Source of the DNA: an uncultured Coriobacteriaceae bacterium
GTDB taxonomy: Bacteria; Actinomycetota; Coriobacteriia; Coriobacteriales; Atopobiaceae
Assembly: GCA_902791035.1 (NCBI GenBank)
Contig: CADAUA010000018.1
Location: forward strand, 1 to 33,992
Direction: 5' to 3'
Length of the DNA: 33,992 nucleotides
The translations under genes and the position numbers were made by a program. A model generated the notes under the pieces. That model did not search any database. It worked only from the letters and a program-made list of their open reading frames with translations, and had not been told where the DNA came from. Shown one piece after another: positions 1-6,320 of this stretch (the stretch's first letter is position 1; the number at the start of each line of letters is the position of its first letter).

Positions 1-125
1 TTTCCCTCCGTCTCCTACGCAACGACGGATTCTAGGCGATGCCCGCCTCTCCTCCCACCGGTGCCGGTGGGCTCCTACACCACTTCCGTGGACACTACCA
101 CTTGGCCGCCTCTAAGCGGGTGAGG

Positions 126-278
126 CTTCCCAAATGGGGACAATCGCGACGCTTAGCCCTACCTAAGCGGCAGATTCTTCCCACATCGGGACACTTTGGA
201 CGTTTGAGGTCCCGTAAGTGTCTCGTTCTTCCGGGGTGGGGACTGTAGAGACGCATAGCCTATCCTGGATTCGACCAG
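126..278. repeat. Degenerate 51-bp tandem repeat, three units
   Basis: Three consecutive 51-base units begin at 126, 177 and 228. Each opens with CTTCC, followed after about five bases by GGGAC and then, six bases later, GACG. Units 1 and 2 agree at about 31 of 51 positions; unit 3 is more diverged. A shorter related unit seems to precede them from about 83. The unit is 17 codons long, and one + strand frame (39-248) stays open across it, giving a recurring Leu-Pro-x-x-Gly pattern. No ribosome binding site supports a gene, and the minus-strand frame has a stop in two units. I see no other gene in 1-340. It could be a decayed coding repeat or a dispersed intergenic repeat. Confidence 0.5.
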
Positions 279-296
279 CACTCGGCTGCTCTGTCA

Positions 297-332
297 AGAA
301 ATGAGCCCCTCCCGCGGTGTGGCGAAAGGGGC
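297..332 (-). terminator. Weak terminator after the tRNA(CAU) gene
   Basis: Read on the minus strand, GCCCCT (332-327) can pair with AGGGGC (310-305) around a 16-base loop, followed by a T-rich stretch (TCATTTCTT). It lies directly downstream of the tRNA ending at 341. The short stem and broken T tract make this a weak call. Confidence 0.35.
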
Positions 333-340
333 GTCGTGTG

Positions 341-416
341 TGGTGGGCCCAGAGGGATTCGAACCCCCAACCCAGGGATTATGAGTCCCCTGCGCTAACC
401 GTTGCGCCATAGGCCC
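341..416 (-). tRNA. tRNA with CAU anticodon (tRNA-Ile2 or tRNA-Met)
   Basis: The reverse complement folds as a 76-base tRNA with encoded CCA. The acceptor stem is GGGCCTA paired with TGGGCCC, the T arm carries GGTTCGAATCC, and the anticodon loop CTCATAA places CAU at 383-381. An elongator tRNA-Met and the lysidine-modified tRNA-Ile2 share this anticodon. The overall sequence resembles bacterial Ile2 somewhat more, but I cannot separate them by eye. It is not initiator-like, since the first base pair is matched. It lies 48 bases after tRNA-Ala on the same strand. Confidence 0.93.
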
Positions 417-421
417 GTCTA

Positions 422-454
422 CAAGAAGAAGGGCGGCGACCAAAGCCGCCGCCC
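422..454 (-). terminator. Strong hairpin between the two tRNAs
   Basis: On the minus strand a perfect 8-bp stem, GGGCGGCG (454-447) with CGCCGCCC (438-431), encloses an 8-base loop and is followed by TTCTTCTTG. It has the form of an intrinsic terminator for tRNA-Ala, yet it lies only a few bases before the CAU tRNA. It may be a partial terminator or a processing hairpin that sets the ratio of the two tRNAs. Confidence 0.55.
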
Positions 455-464
455 GCAGTTCACA

Positions 465-540
465 TGGTGGAGAATAGGGGATTCGAACCCCTGACCTCAT
501 GACTGCCAGTCATGCGCTCTCCCAACTGAGCTAATTCCCC
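465..540 (-). tRNA. tRNA-Ala (GGC)
   Basis: The reverse complement is a 76-base tRNA with encoded CCA. The acceptor stem is GGGGAAT/ATTCTCC and contains the G3-U70 wobble pair that marks alanine identity. The D arm is AGCTCAGTTGGGAGAGC, the T arm contains GGTTCGAATCC, and the anticodon stem CATGA/TCATG carries the loop CTGGCAG with anticodon GGC. It is the first gene after the promoter at 560-587. Confidence 0.96.
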
Positions 541-559
541 GTGCGTTGGTGCGGGAATT

Positions 560-587
560 ACTATAACAGACCAGCGAACTCGGTCAA
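560..587 (-). promoter_or_regulatory. Promoter of the tRNA-Ala / tRNA(CAU) pair
   Basis: On the minus strand TTGACC (587-582) and TATAGT (565-560) are separated by 16 bases, and the tRNA-Ala 5' end lies 20 bases further on. Both hexamers match the housekeeping sigma consensus closely. Confidence 0.8.
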
Positions 588-647
588 GCATCTTTTTTGG
601 GGAACCCAAAAGGTTTTCCGTACCGAGCGGGAACCGTGAGGTCACAC

Positions 648-676
648 GTGCCACGAGCCGTCGTGTGGGGTAGATT
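648..676 (+). promoter_or_regulatory. Possible promoter for the small membrane protein and HAD genes
   Basis: GTGCCA (648-653) and TAGATT (671-676) are 17 bases apart, each matching four of six consensus bases. The same TAGATT -10 hexamer occurs before tRNA-Pro in this window. The next start codon is 36 bases downstream. Confidence 0.4.
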
Positions 677-712
677 GTAATCATATGGGTTCCCCGATAA
701 CGGAGGTTGAAT

Positions 713-1087
713 ATGTCGCCTGAGGCACGGAAGCTCAAGATGACCAGTCTGGTAACGATGTTTGCGGGCCTCGCAGTTGCCGTGCTGGGCGTCGTCCTTC
801 TCGTCATGGATGCCGACGTGACGGACGCCTTCGTCCTAGTTGGAGGCCTCATCACGACCCTCCTCGGTGCTCAGGCGGCACGCGTTGCCAACGTTCCCTC
901 CAATGCCAAGTCACTCCTGGTCCCGAGCGGTATCGTTACGGCTGCCGATGCCGCGGCAGGCGCGGGCGCTGGTGCCCTCGCTGCACCTATTGTCCCGTCG
1001 GTGATCCTCCTTTGCGTTGCGGCCGTTCTTGCGCTCGCCGTGCTAGTGGTGGCTGGTCAGGTGAAGAAGGCCCTAGAACGTGTGTAG
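713..1087 (+). CDS. Small hydrophobic membrane protein, function unknown
   Basis: This encodes a 124-residue protein I do not recognise. It has a short charged N-terminus (MSPEARKLK), two close hydrophobic stretches (about residues 10-31 and 38-51), a small-residue-rich loop with Ala/Gly runs (about 75-90) and a final membrane helix (about 91-115) ending in basic KKALERV. Three to four membrane segments and no extracellular domain are visible, so an inner-membrane location is inferred. The ATG at 713 is chosen because GGAGG at 702-706 is spaced six bases from it; a TTG at 707 abuts the ribosome binding site and is unlikely. The stop overlaps the possible GTG start of the HAD gene, suggesting coupled translation. 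Confidence 0.75.
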   Translation: MSPEARKLKMTSLVTMFAGLAVAVLGVVLLVMDADVTDAFVLVGGLITTLLGAQAARVANVPSNAKSLLVPSGIVTAADAAAGAGAGALAAPIVPSVILLCVAAVLALAVLVVAGQVKKALERV

Positions 1088-1103
1088 CTGCGGCTCTTAC
1101 GGC

Positions 1104-1814
1104 ATGCAGAGGCCCTCCGCCATCGCATTCGATGTGGATGACACCCTCTACGACCTCTCCTGGGCCTTCCACAAGGCCTGTGATGAGCTCTTGGGGCCTC
1201 AGGTCTTCTCGGAGCGCCTCTTCCAGCGCTTCCGCGCCAGGTCGGACGAAGCGTACCAGGAGCATCTGGCAGGGGAGTGCGACTTCCTTGAGATGCGAGT
1301 GCGGCGGATCTGGCGGGCTCTGGGAGATGTCCGCATCTCGGTGAGTCCTGCAGAGGCGCTCAAGATCCAGGAATGCTACGAGAGCTATCAGTCACACATT
1401 GAACTTACTGGAACGGTGCGCGGCATGCTGGACGAATGCGTTCGGGCCCGTATGCCAATCGCGATCGTCTCCAACGGCAACGCGCGTCACCAGTGGGACA
1501 AGATCGAGTGCTTGGGCCTGGTCCAATGGTTTCCGCGTGACCTCATCGTCGTCTCCGGCGATGTGGGGGCAACCAAACCCGAGCAAGGGATCTTCGATGA
1601 GGCCCTGCGGAGGCTTGCTGTGCCTGCGGACGAGGCCTGGTTCGTTGGCGACACATGGGAGAACGACATCATGGGCCCGGCACGAGCTGGCTGGCACACC
1701 GTGTGGTTCAACCGGCGTCACTACCCGCAACCGCCCGTCGACGTGAGCCCGGAAGTGACGGTGGACACAGAGGAGGAGATGGCCCAGGTGGTTGGGGAGC
1801 TGCTGAGAGCATAG
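1104..1814 (+). CDS. HAD-superfamily hydrolase (phosphatase-like)
   Basis: This 236-residue cytoplasmic protein has all four haloacid dehalogenase motifs. Motif I is FDVDDTLYD, with the nucleophile Asp10 and general acid Asp12; motif II is IVSNGN; motif III is the Lys in GATKPEQGIF; motif IV is FVGDTWENDI. A helical cap of about 100 residues lies between motifs I and II, the C1-cap layout of small-molecule phosphatases such as phosphoglycolate phosphatase or YjjG-like nucleotidases. The substrate cannot be read from sequence. The ATG at 1104 gives the usual short lead into motif I. A GTG at 1080, overlapping the previous stop and preceded by GAAGAAGG, is a real alternative and adds eight residues. 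A bidirectional terminator follows. Confidence 0.88.
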   Translation: MQRPSAIAFDVDDTLYDLSWAFHKACDELLGPQVFSERLFQRFRARSDEAYQEHLAGECDFLEMRVRRIWRALGDVRISVSPAEALKIQECYESYQSHIELTGTVRGMLDECVRARMPIAIVSNGNARHQWDKIECLGLVQWFPRDLIVVSGDVGATKPEQGIFDEALRRLAVPADEAWFVGDTWENDIMGPARAGWHTVWFNRRHYPQPPVDVSPEVTVDTEEEMAQVVGELLRA

Positions 1815-1890
1815 GCATCGCCGGGAAGGGGCGAGCCTGATTTTGTCCCTATTTTGCGCACGTGGGTTGTACTCGTCACATGCTTTGCAT

Positions 1891-1929
1891 AAAAAAAGAG
1901 GCCAGACACTAGGTCTGACCTCGTCTTTT
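1891..1929. terminator. Bidirectional intrinsic terminator
   Basis: GAGGCCAGAC (1898-1907) pairs with GTCTGACCTC (1913-1922) around a 5-base loop, with one wobble. Seven A residues lie on the left (1891-1897) and TCTTTT on the right, so it can stop both the HAD transcript from the left and the tRNA-Val transcript from the right. Confidence 0.85.
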
Positions 1930-1932
1930 GTA

Positions 1933-2007
1933 TGGTGGGCGATGCTGGATTCGAACCAGCGACCCCATCCGTGTGAAGGATGTGCTCTACCCCTGAGCCA
2001 ATCGCCC
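1933..2007 (-). tRNA. tRNA-Val (CAC)
   Basis: The reverse complement folds as a 75-base tRNA with encoded CCA. The acceptor stem is GGGCGAT/ATCGCCC, the D arm is GGCTCAGGGGTAGAGC, the anticodon stem CATCC/GGATG carries the loop TTCACAC with anticodon CAC, and the T arm contains GGTTCGAATCC. It has its own promoter at 2020-2047 and terminator at 1891-1929. Confidence 0.96.
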
Positions 2008-2019
2008 GTGCGAGAAAGT

Positions 2020-2047
2020 ACTATACCAAAGTTCTGGCGTTCGTAAA
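2020..2047 (-). promoter_or_regulatory. Promoter of tRNA-Val
   Basis: On the minus strand TTTACG (2047-2042) and TATAGT (2025-2020) are 16 bases apart. The -10 hexamer is identical to that of the tRNA-Ala promoter, and it ends 12 bases before the tRNA-Val 5' end. Confidence 0.65.
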
Positions 2048-2131
2048 GCCCCAATTCTCAAATTATGGAGACGAGTTATGGGGTATGCTATCAGCCTACA
2101 GACAAGTACATGCGTTCGAAAGGCTTAACAG

Positions 2132-3113
2132 ATGGCAAAAGGGAGGGAAGCACACCGGTCGCCAGTGGCGCGACGCACCTTGCACTACTTCTGGCAGGTC
2201 ACGAGAACCCTACTCGCTCACCATGCGCTTCAACATGATGAGCTCCACCATGCAGCGCCTCAACCAGGCGTTCGGCAACGCCGAGGACATGACGCGAATC
2301 CTGGACGAGCCGCGATTGGTCGCGGACGTGCCCGGCGCCAAGCGGTTGGAGGTGGAGAAGGGCTCCATAGACTTCGAGCACATCACCTTCCGCTACTCCG
2401 ACGCCAAGTCCACGGACCTCGTGTTCCGGGACTTCAACCTGCACATACCCGCAGGTCAGCGAGTAGGCCTGGTGGGCGTTTCCGGTTCGGGCAAGACCAC
2501 GTTGACCAAGCTGCTGCTGCGTCTGTCGGACATCCAGGAAGGACGGATTCTCGTTGACGGCCAGGACGTGAGCCGCTGCACGCAGCAGAGCCAACGTCAC
2601 AATATCGCCTACGTACCTCAGGAGGCCCTTCTCTTCCATCGGAGCATACGTGACAACATTGCCTATGGCAGGCCCGATGCCACAGACGAGGAGGTCCGCG
2701 AGGCGGCAAGGCAGGCAAACGCCCTCGGGTTCATCGACCGGCTGCCCGATGGCATGAACACCATGGTGGGAGAGCGTGGAATTAAGCTCTCCGGAGGGCA
2801 GAGGCAACGCGTTGCCATCGCGAGAGCCATCCTGGCAGACGCCCCCATCCTGGTGCTCGACGAGGCCACGAGCGCACTGGACAGCGAGTCCGAACACCTG
2901 GTCCAGGAGGCGCTTGTAAACCTGATGAGGGGACGCACGTCCATCGTGGTGGCGCATCGCCTGTCCACCGCGGCGGCACTCGACCGCATCGTGGTCTTGG
3001 ACGGGGGCCGTGTGGTGGAAGACGGGCGCCATCAGGACCTGGTGGAGCATGACGGCGAGTACGCGCATCTCTGGAACCGCCAGACCGGCGCGTTTCTGGA
3101 GACGGGGGATTGA
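2132..3113 (+). pseudogene. ABC exporter gene fused by a large internal deletion
   Basis: The ATG at 2132, preceded by AAAGG, starts a typical exporter N-terminus (MAKGREAHRSPV... then LHYFWQVTR). The sequence then jumps, at about 2200-2212, to YSLTMRFNMMSSTMQRLNQAFGNA-type sequence, which is the end of the last membrane helix just before the ATPase domain, and the reading frame changes. About 270 residues, nearly the whole six-helix domain, are missing. The ATPase domain is intact: Walker A GVSGSGKTT, signature KLSGGQRQR, Walker B ILVLDEATSALD and switch His in VAHRLST. An open frame from 1980 exists only because it runs through antisense tRNA-Val sequence. A membrane transporter cannot be made from this; a free ATPase fragment from an internal start is conceivable but unlikely. 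Confidence 0.82.
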
Positions 3114-3182
3114 TTCCCAGCTACAATCGTTATGACTGTGTGATAGTGGTCCCGCAACCAAAGAGGCACGAAAGGCGGACGC

Positions 3183-4619
3183 ATGAAGGCCAGCTCCAAG
3201 CGCACCCTGCAGAACATAGGCGTGGTCCTCGCCACTGCGGTGATTCTTGCTCTGGGCCTTGTGGGCATGTATGCCGTCTTGAAGTACACCTCCCTCGGGG
3301 AGGAGAGAAACAACGTACAAGCTGAGCGGCAGGCCGCCATGGAGGCAGAGGCTGCTGAGGACGGCTCAGGTGCAGCAGAGCCCCAGGGCAGCGAGCAGTA
3401 CTCGGGTTCCGGTCTGAGCGAGGACGAGATCAACTCGAGGACGTCCCAAATTGTGGACGGTATGACCACCAAGGAGAAGGTGTCCCAGCTCTTCTTCGTG
3501 TCGCCCGAGACCCTCATGCAGGTGAATGCTGCCACCGATGCCGGCAGCTATACGGCCGCCTACTACGATATCTACCCCGTAGGCGGCATGATCTACGGGA
3601 AGAAGAACCTCCAGAGCAAGAGCCAGGTCCAGAAGCTGCTCTCGAACATGCAGGATTACGCCCAGGACAGTGCGGCGGTGCCCTTGCTCCTGGGAATCGT
3701 CGAGGAGGGCGGGGAGGTCGCGCCCATTGCCAACGACGGCAACTTCGACGTTCAGAAGGTAAGTGACGCCGCAGACACCGCATCAGACGACGATGCGAGG
3801 GCGAACGCCACGACGATCGGAAGCTACCTCTCGGACCTGGGCTTCAACGTCGACATCGCCCCCATGGCGGACGTCTCAACGAGCAACGGGTCCTACCAGC
3901 AGCGCACCTTCGCCTCCAACCCCCAGGACGTGAGCTCCCGCGTGATTGCGCAGGTACAGGGATACCTCTCGTGCGACGTCCTGCCCTGCGTCAAGTACTT
4001 CCCGGGCGAGGGCGCGGTGGCGGGCGACCCCGAGAACGAGTCCACGCAGAGCCAGGCCACGGTGGAAGATCTGCGAGAGAAGGACATCGTGCCCTTCCAG
4101 GAGGCCATCGACGCTGGGGCTCCCATGGTCATGGTGGGCACGACTTCCTTCGTGGAGGTCTCCGGCGACGACACGCCGGCGTGCCTGAGCACCAAGGTGG
4201 TCACGGGCGAGCTCAGGAACACGCTGGGCTACGAGGGCGTCGTTCTCACCGCACCGCTGAACACTTCGGCCATCTACAGCGACTACACGAGCGGGAATGC
4301 CGCGGTACAGGCAATCCAAGCCGGATGCGACATGATCGTGGAACCTATGGGCTTCCTCGATGCATACCAGGCGGTACTCTCTGCCGTGCAGACAGGGAAG
4401 ATCTCAGAGGAGCGGCTTGACGAGTCGGTGACGCGCATCGTGCGGATGAAGCTCCGGCTCAAGGGTGCCGACGAGTTCCTGGGCAAGAAGGGCGGCTCCG
4501 AGGGGAGCAGTTCCGACCAGACGTCGGCCACGGCCTCCGGCACGTCGAACACGACTGGTGCTTCCGGCACTTCGGCTTCCTCGGGCACCACTTCGGCTTC
4601 TGCAGGCAAGCAGGACTAG
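3183..4619 (+). CDS. Membrane-anchored GH3-fold protein, catalytic residues lost
   Basis: This 478-residue protein has one N-terminal membrane helix (about residues 12-34), an acidic linker, a glycoside hydrolase family 3 (NagZ-like) barrel (about 80-425) and a Ser/Thr/Gly-rich tail. Family landmarks are clear: VEEGGEVA (173-179) and FQEAIDAGAPMVMV, matching the NagZ barrel. However, the loop that reads KHFPGHG...DSH in NagZ reads KYFPGEG (271-277) followed by GDPEN, so the Asp-His acid/base dyad is absent. The nucleophile Asp of the TDAL motif is Ala357 (VVLTAPL). I infer an extracytoplasmic, non-catalytic protein, perhaps binding peptidoglycan sugars. The ATG at 3183 is preceded by AAAGGC. 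It follows the ABC pseudogene after 69 bases. Confidence 0.88.
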   Translation: MKASSKRTLQNIGVVLATAVILALGLVGMYAVLKYTSLGEERNNVQAERQAAMEAEAAEDGSGAAEPQGSEQYSGSGLSEDEINSRTSQIVDGMTTKEKVSQLFFVSPETLMQVNAATDAGSYTAAYYDIYPVGGMIYGKKNLQSKSQVQKLLSNMQDYAQDSAAVPLLLGIVEEGGEVAPIANDGNFDVQKVSDAADTASDDDARANATTIGSYLSDLGFNVDIAPMADVSTSNGSYQQRTFASNPQDVSSRVIAQVQGYLSCDVLPCVKYFPGEGAVAGDPENESTQSQATVEDLREKDIVPFQEAIDAGAPMVMVGTTSFVEVSGDDTPACLSTKVVTGELRNTLGYEGVVLTAPLNTSAIYSDYTSGNAAVQAIQAGCDMIVEPMGFLDAYQAVLSAVQTGKISEERLDESVTRIVRMKLRLKGADEFLGKKGGSEGSSSDQTSATASGTSNTTGASGTSASSGTTSASAGKQD

Positions 4620-4657
4620 GTGCATGCTGGCGCAGTCGCGTACGGAAAGGAACTGGC

Positions 4658-5179
4658 ATGGAACAGGTTCCCCTCGATGCGGACGAGCGCTTCTCGCAGC
4701 CCTTCTGCCCTCATTGCGGCTCAAGGTTGGTGCTCCGGGAGCAACCGGAGGACGGCCCTGAGCCTTGGTGCCCCGTCTGCGGGACTTGGCGCTATCCGGG
4801 CTTCTCCACGGCCTGCTCGATGATCGTGCTGGACCCGAGCAGTGAGAGAGTGCTCCTGATAGACCAGTACGGCAAGCGTGGGATCCTCGTTGCGGGCTAC
4901 GTCCCCAAAGGGGAGAGTCTGGAGAAGACGGTACGGCGCGAGGTGGCCGAGGAGGTCGGGCTGGAACTCACGGACCTACAGTTCAACTCGAGCGAGTACT
5001 TCTCACCCTCGAATACCCTGATGGTCAATTTCGCCTGCCATGCGGCATCGGCGGATGTGCGGCCAGACCACGAGGTTGATGCCTGGCGATGGGTGGGCCG
5101 CGGCGAGGTCCTCGACTCGATGCTGCAGGGATCCCTGGCTCAGGAGTTCGTCCGGAGGTATCTGCATAAGAGGGCCTAG
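4658..5179 (+). CDS. Nudix hydrolase with N-terminal zinc ribbon (NudC-like)
   Basis: This 173-residue protein has a zinc ribbon (Cys17, Cys20, Cys38, Cys41; CPHC and CPVC) followed by a Nudix domain. The Nudix box runs from Gly80 to Leu102 and fits G-x5-E-x7-REUxEExGU exactly (GYVPKGE, then RREVAEEVGL). Zinc ribbon plus Nudix is the layout of NADH pyrophosphatases (NudC), which cut NAD(H) and can remove NAD caps from RNA. The protein is shorter than E. coli NudC and lacks its N-terminal domain, and I do not see the SQPWPFPxS motif that defines true NudC, so the substrate is open. AAAGGA lies just before the ATG at 4658. It is probably cotranscribed with the GH3-like gene, 38 bases upstream. 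Confidence 0.87.
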   Translation: MEQVPLDADERFSQPFCPHCGSRLVLREQPEDGPEPWCPVCGTWRYPGFSTACSMIVLDPSSERVLLIDQYGKRGILVAGYVPKGESLEKTVRREVAEEVGLELTDLQFNSSEYFSPSNTLMVNFACHAASADVRPDHEVDAWRWVGRGEVLDSMLQGSLAQEFVRRYLHKRA

Positions 5180-5209
5180 AGCGTCGTAGCTCGATTCAGG
5201 TATGCCGAA

Positions 5210-5704
5210 CTACCGACGTGCCGGCAGCTCGTCGGTCGAGTATACCTGAAAGGCGGATGCCTCGGGATATATCCCTAGGTCCTCCAGCTCGCCCAGAGCA
5301 TCGAGGGCCTCAGCAGACTCCGCGAAGCCCAGGTACGCGGTATCCCCAGAAACGAAGTGATCCACGCAGGCGGGGAAGTGTCGAGCCAGGCCGCCTGCCC
5401 AACGGCCTACGGCGTCGCAGCGGTACACGCGCTCGAGTGGGCAGGCCACCCAGTGGAGGTCGGAGTTCGCCGTCGTGTTTGTCTTCAACCCATCAGATCC
5501 CTTGAGCTGTGAGATTTGCGTCAGAGATGCCTGTGCCAAGACGATGGCCCCCGCAAGTGCGAGCTGCGTCGCCCAGGCGCCAACCGCAGGAAACGATACC
5601 ACACGTACCAGACGCACCAGACGCACCAGACGCACCAGACGCAAGCCCACGTGTCTGCCGCCCGCCGCTGACGACGCGACCTCTCGGTCGCTGCCGGAGC
5701 CCAT
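5210..5704 (-). CDS. Hypothetical protein with one membrane segment, minus strand
   Basis: I do not recognise this protein. The distal half reads as genuine coding sequence with GC-rich third positions and ends ...GDTAYLGFAESAEALDAL, then ...YSTDELPARR. A hydrophobic segment, about VVSFPAVGAWATQLALAGAI, lies ahead of a soluble region of roughly 100 residues containing three Cys. The start is uncertain. ATG at 5704 gives 164 residues but has no ribosome binding site. GTG codons at 5650, 5635, 5626 and 5617 would start at or inside a 9-bp tandem repeat encoding Leu-Val-Arg. The gene is convergent with the Nudix gene (31-base gap) and is the only minus-strand protein gene here. Confidence 0.5.
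   Translation of the reverse strand: MGSGSDREVASSAAGGRHVGLRLVRLVRLVRLVRVVSFPAVGAWATQLALAGAIVLAQASLTQISQLKGSDGLKTNTTANSDLHWVACPLERVYRCDAVGRWAGGLARHFPACVDHFVSGDTAYLGFAESAEALDALGELEDLGIYPEASAFQVYSTDELPARR
5608..5643. repeat. Four perfect copies of a 9-bp tandem repeat
   Basis: CCAGACGCA is repeated four times without change. On the minus strand it encodes repeated Leu-Val-Arg near the N-terminus of the hypothetical gene. Nine bases preserve the frame, so copy-number change would alter length rather than switch the gene off. Confidence 0.9.
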
Positions 5705-5819
5705 ATGCGAGTCGCAAACGGGCAGCGGAGGCTGAGCCCTACCCAAGCCCCACGAACGCCTGCTGGTGGAGAAAGAGCATACCCGGCCATCCACACGCCC
5801 TGCCTGTGGCGCCTGCTCG

Positions 5820-5825
5820 TATAAT
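5820..5825 (+). promoter_or_regulatory. -10 hexamer upstream of the VOC gene
   Basis: A perfect TATAAT lies 34 bases before the ATG at 5860. No good -35 hexamer is visible at 16-18 bases upstream, so activation by another factor or a weak promoter is possible. Confidence 0.45.
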
Positions 5826-5859
5826 CGTGCACATATGCACCACCACGAGAGGAGACACC

Positions 5860-6243
5860 ATGGCCGAGACCAGCGAGAACCCCGTCGAGCTCTTTGACAT
5901 GTACCTTGCACACATCGGCGTCAACGCTGCGAGCGACGAGGAGGCCAAGCAGATCGTTGCCGACTTCCACGACCTGATCGGTCTCGCCCACATGAAGATC
6001 GCCCCCATCTCTGAGTTTGCCGGCGACTTCGTGGAGGTCATGCTCCCCGGCCATGGCTGCGGCGAGAAGGGCCACCTGGGCTTCCACGTTAACGACGTGG
6101 AGGCGGCTGCCAAGTGGTTCGAGGCCCATGGGTCCGAGATCGACTGGAACCACTGCGCCAAGAACCCCGACGGCTCCTACTTCCTGGTGTACTTCAAGAA
6201 GGAGATCGCCGGCTTCGCCATCCACCTTACGGCACAGAAGTAG
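5860..6243 (+). CDS. VOC-fold protein resembling the C-terminal domain of KDPG aldolases
   Basis: This 127-residue cytoplasmic protein has the vicinal-oxygen-chelate (glyoxalase) pattern. An opening strand, LAHIGVNAASDEEA, is followed by a central GDFVEVMLPGHG segment, then GHLGFHVNDVEAAAKWFEAHG, and it closes with YFKKEIAGFAIHLT. The GHLGFHVNDVEAA and EIAGFAIHL segments closely resemble the VOC domain fused to the C-terminus of some Firmicute 2-dehydro-3-deoxyphosphogluconate aldolases. Here it stands alone with no aldolase nearby, so its substrate is unknown. The start is secure: GAGAGGAGA precedes the ATG at 5860. It has its own probable -10 element and is followed by a 77-base gap holding an imperfect GC-rich hairpin (about 6253-6280) with no T run. 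Confidence 0.75.
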   Translation: MAETSENPVELFDMYLAHIGVNAASDEEAKQIVADFHDLIGLAHMKIAPISEFAGDFVEVMLPGHGCGEKGHLGFHVNDVEAAAKWFEAHGSEIDWNHCAKNPDGSYFLVYFKKEIAGFAIHLTAQK

Positions 6244-6320
6244 GCGGTCGTCCGAAGCGCCGGCGCATTCTGCCGGCGGCTTGCCACGAAGCGTCCGCAC
6301 GACCATAGGAGTTACCAAGT

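Noticed and set aside
126..278. CRISPR-like periodic repeat
   Set aside because: Units are only about 55-60% identical over their whole length, with no constant repeat separated by unique spacers and no cas genes.
1980..2220. N-terminal extension of the ABC ATPase open frame
   Set aside because: It is read from sequence antisense to tRNA-Val and its promoter; the true start of the ancestral gene is the ATG at 2132 in a different frame.
5509..5860. Long + strand open frame leading into the VOC gene
   Set aside because: Composition is Arg/Pro-rich with repeated Thr-Arg from the 9-bp repeat; a strong ribosome binding site marks the ATG at 5860, and the minus-strand frame looks coding instead.
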